DNA of 5,444 nucleotides, taken from the NCBI GenBank assembly GCA_964346475.1, contig CAYFUM010000051.1, positions 1 through 5,444 of the forward strand, given 5' to 3'. The translations under genes and the position numbers were made by a program. A model generated the notes under the pieces. The model ran no database searches and was not told the origin of the DNA. It saw only the letters and a list, made by a program, of their open reading frames with translations. Position 1 is the first letter of the stretch; every line of letters begins with the position of its first letter. The stretch comes from DTU036 sp964346475. Its GTDB lineage: Bacteria; Bacillota; Clostridia; Peptostreptococcales; Acidaminobacteraceae. Positions 1-5,444 of this stretch are shown piece by piece.

Positions 1-308
1 CCCCTGGGGGTATGTTTTCTTCGCCGAGTTTTTGTGGAATACGACGCGGTGTTCGATCTGGATTGCAACTCGTGAAGAAGCACGTCGACGGCACTCAACC
101 GTGGCCGCATGGCCAACGCGAGGCAGAGAGAGCATAGTCTTGCGCGACTGGTCGCATGTCGCGCCCACGACAAATATGCTGCTGAATGGAGGCACGGCGA
201 TGGTATCAGCGCCTCCGTTGCCGAACTCGACGTTGCGGCTGGACTCCACTCTAATCGACGAAGCCCTTCACAAATCCGCGGAAGCTTCACTCACGAGACA
301 CTAATCTG

Positions 309-341
309 AGCTCGTCCATATTTCTCGTAGAAAGGCGAGCT
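309..341 (+). terminator. Weak hairpin after the left open frame
   Basis: AGCTCG (309-314) is the exact reverse complement of CGAGCT (336-341), with a loop of about 21 bases. It begins 5 bases after the stop at 302-304 and so could mark the end of an upstream transcript. The stem is short, the loop long, and no T-run follows, so this is only a candidate. Confidence 0.2.
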
Positions 342-421
342 TCAAACTCCCGAAGGTCAGTTCTCTAGGGGCAAAAGCAGGATCTGATGTCAAAAGCATC
401 GGACCACTTGTCCCACTCACG

Positions 422-450
422 TTGAGCTTTTAGCGGGTACAGCATACTAC
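422..450 (+). promoter_or_regulatory. Weak sigma-70-like promoter candidate for the epimerase-like gene
   Basis: TTGAGC (422-427) and TACTAC (445-450) are separated by 17 bases, the preferred spacing for housekeeping sigma factors. The -35 match is 4 of 6, while the -10 match is poor (3 of 6). If used, it would give a leader of about 70 bases carrying the dyad at 495-520. It is the best pair I found upstream of the gene, but such pairs occur by chance. Confidence 0.2.
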
Positions 451-494
451 TGCTGCTCGACAGAAGCACAGCGTGGACCCAGGAGCAAACCAAA

Positions 495-520
495 CACACA
501 ACACCCGCGGGTGCCGTGTG
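495..520. repeat. 26-bp interrupted dyad just upstream of the epimerase-like gene
   Basis: The core CACCCGCGGGTG (502-513) is a perfect 12-bp palindrome. It is flanked symmetrically by CACAC (495-499) and GTGTG (516-520), with a 2-base mismatch on each side (AA and CC). All arms share one centre between 507 and 508, so 22 of 26 positions are symmetric. The even symmetry suits a dimeric DNA-binding regulator. In RNA it could fold with a CGCG loop and hide the translation start, which lies 8 bases downstream. No known operator was recognised. Confidence 0.5.
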
Positions 521-527
521 AGCTACA

Positions 528-1613
528 GTGAGTAGCATGCTCTTCGCCGAAGCCTCTCTGAAAAAGGTATCCACCCGGTGGGCGCTTCCGCTCGCCGCCA
601 CAGTGGCCGCGTGCTCTCTCATCATCGGTTGCGCTTCGGCGCCCTCCGATGGAGCTTCTGCGTCCGACCATAATGTTTTCTCCGACAACTCGCTATCCAC
701 TGAGATGTTCTCACGCGAAGGCTTTCACATCCAACTGCCGGACAGACAATACAGGCCCTATTGGTTCAGAGCAGACGCGATTCCTCGGGTGGTGCCTCTG
801 GACGGTTCCGTACCCGGCAAACAGCTTGATCAGGCACTCGTTCTCATAGTAGAACGCGACGGGGAGCGCTTCTACCACCCAACCTCATTAGCCCAGCACG
901 GCCTGAGCGCCTTGACAGCATACGACGAGACGGGTCAACCTCAGTACCTTGACATTGCCGAAGCGAACGCAAACAAGCTCTTGGACGAGAGCATACGGAT
1001 GGGCGACGAGATCTGGTTTCCCTACCAATTCGATTATGACATGTACGAAGATCCGGCTATGCACTTGGAAGCGCCATGGTGGTCCGGCATGGCTCAAGGC
1101 CAGGCCCTTAGTCTAATCTGTCGCCTCTGCCTCGCCACAGATCTGGAAGAATACTGCTCGGCGGCCAACGGGATCTTTGCCACCTACGTGTCCCTGGATG
1201 CAAACACACCGACATTCACTCGGGTTAATCCCGAGGGGCACCTTTGGTTTGAAGAGTACGTTGGGGACGGCGTCGAACCTAACCAAGTAGTTAATGGGCA
1301 CATCTACGCATTGTTCGGACTCGCGGACTACTACTGGGTGACCGGCAGCCAGGAAGCTGAGGAGCTCTTTGACGGAGGGGCAACCACAATTCTTAAAGAG
1401 TTCCCCTCCTTCCGCCTGGAAGGTAACACCTCCTACTACTGTGCAACCGATTATTGCAAGGTTAACGACCACAGAAATCCTTCGTATCACCGTGGTGTCA
1501 CGAAGCAGCTCCGCCAGCTTGGTTGGCTCACTGGCGACACACGCTTCAGTCGCAATGCGGACCTTCTCCAGGAGGACTGGGAGGCGTACGCGGCCACGTT
1601 GGATGAAGGGTAG
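528..1613 (+). CDS. D-glucuronyl C5-epimerase-like lipoprotein
   Basis: A 361-residue predicted extracytoplasmic lipoprotein with the C-terminal domain of D-glucuronyl C5-epimerases, enzymes that convert D-glucuronate to L-iduronate in a polymer such as heparan sulfate. Signal peptide: K12, K13 and R17, then a hydrophobic stretch and a lipobox LIIGC with C35 as likely lipidated residue (VAAC at C29 is a weaker alternative), then a Ser/Ala-rich linker. Family motifs in order: WWSGMAQGQALSL (184-196), LWFEEY (239-244), VVNGHIYALFGLADYYW (254-270), SYY (302-304) and YHRGVTKQLRQLGWLTGD (320-337). By my alignment from memory with human GLCE, E243/Y244 match E499/Y500 and Y320 matches Y578, both functionally important; Y303 or Y304 would match Y560. 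The YDLR motif after that tyrosine is replaced by a Cys-flanked segment (C305 to C310). GTG 528 follows an in-frame TGA at 519; ATG 537 is an alternative. Neither has a good Shine-Dalgarno site. The family is well supported; activity and substrate are inferred. Confidence 0.85.
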   Translation: MSSMLFAEASLKKVSTRWALPLAATVAACSLIIGCASAPSDGASASDHNVFSDNSLSTEMFSREGFHIQLPDRQYRPYWFRADAIPRVVPLDGSVPGKQLDQALVLIVERDGERFYHPTSLAQHGLSALTAYDETGQPQYLDIAEANANKLLDESIRMGDEIWFPYQFDYDMYEDPAMHLEAPWWSGMAQGQALSLICRLCLATDLEEYCSAANGIFATYVSLDANTPTFTRVNPEGHLWFEEYVGDGVEPNQVVNGHIYALFGLADYYWVTGSQEAEELFDGGATTILKEFPSFRLEGNTSYYCATDYCKVNDHRNPSYHRGVTKQLRQLGWLTGDTRFSRNADLLQEDWEAYAATLDEG

Positions 1614-1789
1614 AGACGCGAGCGAGCTTAGCTCCAAAGGACCGCGGCGCTTGAGACGCCTTGGACTCCAAATGGCCGGCCACGGCTTTACAAGTGGTTT
1701 CGAGCACTGAGAGTCAGTGCCGAAGCCCGCGAGAATCGAGAAAGCACTCGCCATAATCTGCCAAAGGCAAGCAATGCGGAACGCGGCGC
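1614..1789. other. Convergent spacer between the epimerase-like gene and the glycosyltransferase operon
   Basis: Both flanking genes end here, and no open frame has coding character. The spacer is rich in dyads. TCCAA plus GG (1633-1640, one A bulged) can pair with CCTTGGA (1659-1665), and GGCG (1646-1649) can instead pair with CGCC (1657-1660). TGGCCGGCCA (1673-1682) is a perfect 10-bp palindrome. The strong hairpin at 1696-1727 is listed separately. Confidence 0.6.
1696..1727. terminator. Probable bidirectional terminator hairpin
   Basis: GCACTGA (1704-1710) pairs perfectly with TCAGTGC (1714-1720) across a GAG loop. The stem continues past one bulged A (1703) with TTCG (1699-1702) against CGAA (1721-1724), then a T-G wobble and GG against CC (1696-1697 with 1726-1727). 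That gives about 14 pairs. It lies 82 bases after the stop of the plus-strand gene and 62 bases after the stop of the minus-strand operon, which suits termination from both sides. There is no T-run on either strand, so it is not a canonical Rho-independent terminator, though U-less hairpins are reported in high-GC Gram-positives. Confidence 0.5.
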
Positions 1790-2854
1790 TTAGCTACGAA
1801 CCAATACGGAAGCAACCATGAACCGCAACGGTGCCTCTCTGTTCAGGACCTGGTTCAGGTCGCGGGGCAACAGCGTATCTGGTCGACCGAACCTCCGCCT
1901 GGCAAACGCCAATCGGTTCACCTCAGCGTTCGCCACACCAGTATCAAGAAGGGCATCCAAGAGGTCTCGATCAGCGCGAGACAGCGGGGAGTCGCATCCG
2001 GGCGCTCCCGCGAGGATTACACGGGATGCCCGCGCTATTTCCTCTCGGTCGCCTTCCAGCCACCTCTCGGCATGAGCGCGGTAGTAGGCCGCACCGAAAA
2101 TGTGAATTCGAAGAAACTTCGTGCCCAGCGCGCGCCTTGTCGCAACCGACAACGACTTTGCGACGCCATCCCACACCGCGTCAACGTATCCGAGTTCGCG
2201 TTGAAGCGGGGCGAGGCTCATGGTGACGCGGTCTTTTGCCGAGGACCCTATGACGTACGCGGGACCTGAGCGCTGAACTTGAACGCGCCCCTGCCCATAG
2301 AGGGCGGCTGACAGTTCCAGATCTTCACCGACCGGAAGCTCTGGAATAAAACCAAGCTCTCTTCGGGTCAAAAATTCTCGTTTCATCAACCCCAGTGGGG
2401 CGCTCCGATAAAAGAGCCGATCCTTTACAGCGTCGCGCCACCCGTGCCAACCCGGACGGACGGGAGGCGTGTGAACGGGTTTGCCGCTGTCGTGGATAAG
2501 GCGCGGAATGACGGTGTCTGCGCCCCTCGAATGTGAAAGCCATGCATCTATCGCTCCTGGCTGCAACCAGTCATCCGATCCCATAATTGACACCCAGGGC
2601 GCGGTGGCTTCTTGAACTCCCAGCCCAAACGGGCCTGATGGAGAGGGGACTCCATCGCCCAGTTCAAGGTATCGAACCCGGTCTCTCAAATCCTTGGGAA
2701 TAACCGCACGCACGTCGTCTGCAGGAATGTTGTGTGCCACCACTGTGACCCGGAGGGGAGCCTCGGTTCCCCCCAGCACTGAAGCGACAGCGCGCCCAAC
2801 TGGGCGCGCGGAGTTGTGGCACGCAATCACCACGTCAACCTGCGGGGCTGTCAT
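1790..2854 (-). CDS. Family 2 (GT-A) glycosyltransferase
   Basis: A 354-residue cytoplasmic glycosyltransferase predicted to transfer a sugar from a nucleotide-sugar donor to a growing surface-polysaccharide repeat. The N-terminus is the GT-A nucleotide-binding fold: VDVVIACHNSARPVGRAVASVL (start of the domain, residues 6-27) with the usual first strand and helix. MGSDDW (91-96) supplies the DXD-type metal and donor site. PVGEDLELSAALY (174-186) carries the GED acidic motif typical of the catalytic or acceptor region. After about residue 215 the protein is mostly helical with no recognised motif and no obvious membrane segment. The ATG overlaps the stop of the upstream gene as ATGA (2851-2854), and GGAG lies 8 bases before it, so translation is probably coupled to that gene. 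It is the last gene of the minus-strand operon here. Donor and acceptor sugars cannot be told from the sequence. Confidence 0.9.
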   Translation of the reverse strand: MTAPQVDVVIACHNSARPVGRAVASVLGGTEAPLRVTVVAHNIPADDVRAVIPKDLRDRVRYLELGDGVPSPSGPFGLGVQEATAPWVSIMGSDDWLQPGAIDAWLSHSRGADTVIPRLIHDSGKPVHTPPVRPGWHGWRDAVKDRLFYRSAPLGLMKREFLTRRELGFIPELPVGEDLELSAALYGQGRVQVQRSGPAYVIGSSAKDRVTMSLAPLQRELGYVDAVWDGVAKSLSVATRRALGTKFLRIHIFGAAYYRAHAERWLEGDREEIARASRVILAGAPGCDSPLSRADRDLLDALLDTGVANAEVNRLAFARRRFGRPDTLLPRDLNQVLNREAPLRFMVASVLVRS

Positions 2855-5241
2855 CGGCGAGTCTCCGACATCATTTCCTCAATGGCTGCGCGCCACACGG
2901 CTATCTGTGGGCCTGCTGAAAGCTCTTGTGCCGCGTCATCGGAGGCCTGCTTCCAGTGAGTCACAACAGGTACGTCCAAGCGGTCGATCAAACGCGTAAG
3001 GGCCTGCGCGCTGAAGTTGCCTGCAACCGCCCCGTTTTGAGCCTGTTTGACAATGCGGGCCATTTCGGGGCTAGGCCCCACAATCACACCCAGCCGTGCC
3101 TGGATGTAGTCGAAGAGCTTGTTGGGGAGAGCCCAAATGTGATTAAACGTGGCCGGTGGCAGCATATGGATGCCCACATCGTACCGGTTCAAGAGCGACA
3201 CTAAGTCATCGTAGGGCACTGGATCATGGATGATGATCCGTGGATTCCCCGCAATCAGATCCTTAAGGGCAAGCAAATACCGGGGATCGTTTGGTGTCAG
3301 ATACAGGTCTAGCGTGACGTCGTTTTCCGAGTCCAGGACTCCTTGAACCACCGCCCCTAGACCACGCTGCCGTTGACACGCGCCCGAATGAACCAAGCGT
3401 ATTGGCCGCGAAACCGAACCCGGCTCCAGATCCTGATATGGCGTGGCATTCATTGCAACATCAACCTCCACGCCAAACTGAGACGAGTATTCCCGAGCGA
3501 TCCCCTCGCCCACCGTCGTCACACTTTCACACTGGGGCAAGTAGGTGGCACAAAGCCAACGACGGAACGGAGCAACAAACATCCGCCAACGAAGGAGATG
3601 CTCTTTCTCCCGCGGCGCATACTCATGCAAGTCCGCGTGTACGCCGAAACGCGGGTTGAGCGAGAGCGCCAAACCAACCGTGTCGATGTCATCTGCCAGC
3701 ACCACGTCGAAGTTCCGCCCTGCCAACTGAGTGGCAGCGAATTTGACTGCCGCGTTAGACCAGTACGCCTTCTTATAGCGCAGAGTCATCAGGTCCTTGC
3801 GGCTGTAGTCCCATGAGAGGAGGTTCGAGGGGATTTCAATGTGATACTCGCTCCCCTCAGGCCGATCGCCGTAGCCACAAGTTGTGACTTCAAAGTCGGG
3901 GGAAAACTCCTTCACCTGCTTCAACACTCGCGCATCGGCGCGAATATCGGAGAAGGACACGATCAGCATCCGGGGACGCCCGCCTTGGGGCGAACGCGCT
4001 TCAACGTCGTCGGAAAGCGCCACCAGGTCGACGATCTCTTGCGCCGTGTTCTCCGCGTTTGAGAGACGTTCCCAAACCGCACGCGGATCAAACTGGCCTC
4101 GGTTCGCCGCGACCTCTTGAAGTGCATCCGCAAGGGACTCGGTCGACGGCCCTTTAGACAACAAAATCCCCGAGTTCAAGTCGCGGCCAACCACTTCTCC
4201 GGTTCCACCCACATCAGTCGCCACCACGGGAATGCCAAATGACAGCGCTTCCATGATGGACACTGGGACACCTTCGGAATCCGACACGTTGACGAGGGCA
4301 TGGACGGGGTTCTTCTGGTAATACTCAACCACCTGCGCGTTATCAGTCTGACCGTACAGGTTGATTGTCAAGTTCCGGGTCGCCTGGCACGCACTTTCCG
4401 CTTCGGCGGCCAACTCATCGAATAAGTCGCCACTTCCGAAGTGAGTCCACGTTACCGGCCGATCTTCAGCGATTATCTGAAGTGCGGGGATGATTGATTT
4501 GACCCGCTTCACGGGAATAACAGAGGAGCAGCTAACAAACGTGAACGCTTCAGTGTCCTCCGGGTCGGGCCCGACTCCGTGGTCGCGCGTCCCCAGCCTT
4601 GCCAATCGCAGACGGTCGTCATCAAGCAAATCTCCGTATCGGTCTGCCAGGTACTGCCGACCGTCCTCGGAAATGGGAACGATGTTGTCCAGCTGCGTAA
4701 AAAGTGAGGCTCGCAAAGGAAGGAAACTCGACTCCTCCTCGTACAAATCGAACCTGTGCAACCGCATAGTTTTCTTTATATCTGCATCCAGGAACGGCAG
4801 TGCCATCGCGCCGTCTGTGCCCCAGAAAGCGTATGCGCTGACCTCATCGTCTGGTTCCAGATTTTCCGCAATTGCCGAAGCAAACCGGGTGCCACTGAAT
4901 ATGTTGGCCAGGACGAGAGCGGCGTTCTTCTTCACCCTGCCTGCGCGAAGCTCCTGCGTCAGCGCTTGAGCCGCAAGAATCAGGGAACGCGGCCGCATCA
5001 ACCGCTTAAGGCCCGCAGAATGGGGGGCGTTTGTCAGCGCCCCTTTGTATTCCACGTTGTTCGGAAGCGGCAGTAGTTCGCCGTCGGCCGGGCCGAAGCT
5101 GTAGATGTGAACTGCGTCAAATCGCTCCGCCAACTGATTGATCTCGTGTTGGATGAACGATGCGTCGCCTGTGTTTGCGGGATAGGCCCCGGTGAGCAGA
5201 ACAAGAACTGTCATGCCTGCTATTTCTTTCCTTTCAGACAC
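2851..5241 (-). CDS. Two-domain GT-B (GT4-like) glycosyltransferase fusion
   Basis: A 796-residue protein (from the GTG at 5241) made of two complete glycosyltransferase-like units. Unit one, about residues 10-405, starts with TVLVLLTGAYPANTGDASF and has the C-terminal-domain strand SSVIPVKR (239-246) and the GT4 donor-site motif EGVPVSIMEALSFGIPVVAT, with E323 and E331 in EX7E spacing. After a linker (about 405-422, PQGGRPR), unit two begins a second Rossmann fold, MLIVSFSDIRADARVLKQV (425-443), then DLHEYAPRE (537-545), LVHSGACQRQRGL (616-628) and ALPNKLFDYIQARLGVIVG (704-722). In unit two the second motif Glu is Asp (D711) and the first is absent, so its chemistry or role may differ. Usual single GT4 enzymes are about 350-420 residues, so this is a fusion, not one long enzyme. 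The start is fixed by AGGAGG 7 bases before GTG; TTG 5262 and ATG 5214 are alternatives. It would add one or two consecutive sugars at the cytoplasmic face; the sugars are unknown. Confidence 0.85.
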   Translation of the reverse strand: MSERKEIAGMTVLVLLTGAYPANTGDASFIQHEINQLAERFDAVHIYSFGPADGELLPLPNNVEYKGALTNAPHSAGLKRLMRPRSLILAAQALTQELRAGRVKKNAALVLANIFSGTRFASAIAENLEPDDEVSAYAFWGTDGAMALPFLDADIKKTMRLHRFDLYEEESSFLPLRASLFTQLDNIVPISEDGRQYLADRYGDLLDDDRLRLARLGTRDHGVGPDPEDTEAFTFVSCSSVIPVKRVKSIIPALQIIAEDRPVTWTHFGSGDLFDELAAEAESACQATRNLTINLYGQTDNAQVVEYYQKNPVHALVNVSDSEGVPVSIMEALSFGIPVVATDVGGTGEVVGRDLNSGILLSKGPSTESLADALQEVAANRGQFDPRAVWERLSNAENTAQEIVDLVALSDDVEARSPQGGRPRMLIVSFSDIRADARVLKQVKEFSPDFEVTTCGYGDRPEGSEYHIEIPSNLLSWDYSRKDLMTLRYKKAYWSNAAVKFAATQLAGRNFDVVLADDIDTVGLALSLNPRFGVHADLHEYAPREKEHLLRWRMFVAPFRRWLCATYLPQCESVTTVGEGIAREYSSQFGVEVDVAMNATPYQDLEPGSVSRPIRLVHSGACQRQRGLGAVVQGVLDSENDVTLDLYLTPNDPRYLLALKDLIAGNPRIIIHDPVPYDDLVSLLNRYDVGIHMLPPATFNHIWALPNKLFDYIQARLGVIVGPSPEMARIVKQAQNGAVAGNFSAQALTRLIDRLDVPVVTHWKQASDDAAQELSAGPQIAVWRAAIEEMMSETRR
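2863..2866 (-). promoter_or_regulatory. Ribosome binding site of the family 2 glycosyltransferase gene
   Basis: GGAG on the minus strand, inside the end of the upstream coding sequence, 8 bases before the ATG at 2854. Together with the ATGA overlap it supports this start. Confidence 0.6.
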
Positions 5242-5248
5242 GTTGGTG

Positions 5249-5254
5249 CCTCCT
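5249..5254 (-). promoter_or_regulatory. AGGAGG ribosome binding site that decides the start of the fusion gene
   Basis: A full AGGAGG on the minus strand, 7 bases before GTG at 5241-5239. An upstream TTG at 5262 would place this site inside the coding sequence, so the GTG start is preferred. The ATG at 5214-5212, just before the first beta strand, has only AGGA about 14 bases away, which is too far to be a good site. Confidence 0.75.
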
Positions 5255-5262
5255 GATTTCAA

Positions 5263-5444
5263 CTAGATGCCGGGCGGCCGTGCTTCACAGTCCCGAATCA
5301 ACCCTTCTACGGATTCCACCCACGCACCGGATTGATGTTCGGCCGAAAGCTTCGGCGCAGCCTTTTGAGATGCCTGTTTCCATCCCTCTACTTTGTCCAC
5401 GGACAAGTTTTCAAGCGCTACCTGCAGATCTTCCGCAGTGAACC
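5263..5444 (-). CDS. 3' end of an upstream glycosyltransferase-like gene (partial)
   Basis: The last 59 residues of a gene whose start lies beyond the right edge, ending in TAG at 5263-5265. The visible part runs from FTAEDLQVALENLSVD through GWKQASQKAAPKLSAEHQ to RDCEARPPGI. It aligns without gaps to the C-terminal tail of the downstream fusion protein (FSAQALTRLIDRLDV, HWKQASDDAAQELSAGPQ): 19 of 51 positions are identical, including the block WKQAS, AA and LSA. I therefore infer a glycosyltransferase with the same C-terminal module as unit two of the fusion. Only 21 bases separate the two genes, so they are co-transcribed. No catalytic region is visible, and the specific function is unknown. 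Confidence 0.7.
   Translation of the reverse strand, partial: FTAEDLQVALENLSVDKVEGWKQASQKAAPKLSAEHQSGAWVESVEGLIRDCEARPPGI

Larger units (their letters stand above)
1..527. other. Left flank without a recognisable gene
   Basis: All three forward frames are open at the left edge: to a stop at 73-75, to a stop at 302-304, and to a stop at about 153-155. The longest (2-304, about 100 residues, ending ...SAEASLTRH) could be the 3' end of a gene lying left of the window. The shortest (1-75, ending ...EYDAVFDLDCNS) is an alternative tail. Neither resembles a family I know, and codon composition does not separate them. A reverse frame is also open over 1-135. From 305 to 527 I see only the small hairpin, the weak promoter-like hexamers and the dyad listed separately. 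The region may be the end of an unknown gene followed by the leader of the epimerase-like gene, or decayed sequence. Confidence 0.5.

Noticed and set aside
365..700. 111-codon minus-strand open frame
   Set aside because: It overlaps the signal-peptide region of the epimerase-like gene in antisense and has no recognisable domain.
1369..1710. 113-codon plus-strand frame crossing the end of the epimerase-like gene
   Set aside because: It is out of frame with the motif-bearing protein and its product is low-complexity Ser/Thr/Arg-rich.
1113..1754. 213-codon open frame on the minus strand
   Set aside because: It lies opposite the epimerase-like gene, whose plus-strand frame has clear family motifs and a signal peptide. 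The minus translation resembles no family and crosses the hairpin spacer.
3967..3969. Possible internal start at the ATG opening the second glycosyltransferase unit
   Set aside because: Only a weak AAGGCGG lies 10 bases upstream, and the frame is continuous through the linker, so separate translation of unit two is not supported.
4490..4969. 159-codon plus-strand open frame (and a similar one at 3373-3816)
   Set aside because: Both are antisense to the glycosyltransferase fusion and have composition typical of mirror frames in GC-leaning genes.
1..5444. CRISPR arrays, tRNA or rRNA genes, insertion sequences
   Set aside because: I saw no regularly spaced direct repeats, no cloverleaf or rRNA segments, and no transposase motifs or flanking terminal repeats.

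Overview
The window looks like part of a cell-surface polysaccharide locus from a moderately high-GC Gram-positive bacterium, most likely an actinobacterium. The grounds are a Gram-positive-style lipoprotein signal, a strong AGGAGG ribosome binding site, GC-leaning codon use and glycosyltransferase families common in Micrococcales-type actinobacteria. The assignment is an inference from style; there is no rRNA or marker gene here.

Layout. Bases 1-527 hold no gene I can recognise. They contain open frames running in from the left edge, a weak hairpin (309-341), a weak promoter-like pair (422-450) and a 26-bp dyad (495-520) ending just before the next gene. Bases 528-1613 (+) encode a predicted lipoprotein with the D-glucuronyl C5-epimerase C-terminal domain. 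Bases 1614-1789 are a convergent spacer with a strong hairpin (1696-1727). On the minus strand, reading right to left, lie the 3' end of a glycosyltransferase-like gene (5263-5444, running off the window), a 796-aa protein made of two fused GT-B (GT4-like) glycosyltransferase units (2851-5241), and a family 2 (GT-A) glycosyltransferase (1790-2854). The last two overlap by ATGA, and only 21 bases separate the first two, so the three form one operon.

How they could work together. The glycosyltransferases would act at the cytoplasmic side to build a repeat unit. The epimerase-like lipoprotein, anchored outside the membrane, would modify uronic acid residues in the exported polymer (GlcA to IdoA). 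That is analogous to polymer-level C5-epimerisation in heparan sulfate and alginate synthesis. This is a hypothesis: the families are visible in the sequence, the sugars are not.

Most interesting points: the externally anchored C5-epimerase-like protein beside a glycosyltransferase operon, the two-glycosyltransferase fusion, and the shared C-terminal tail between that fusion and its upstream neighbour, which suggests duplication of a glycosyltransferase module within the operon.
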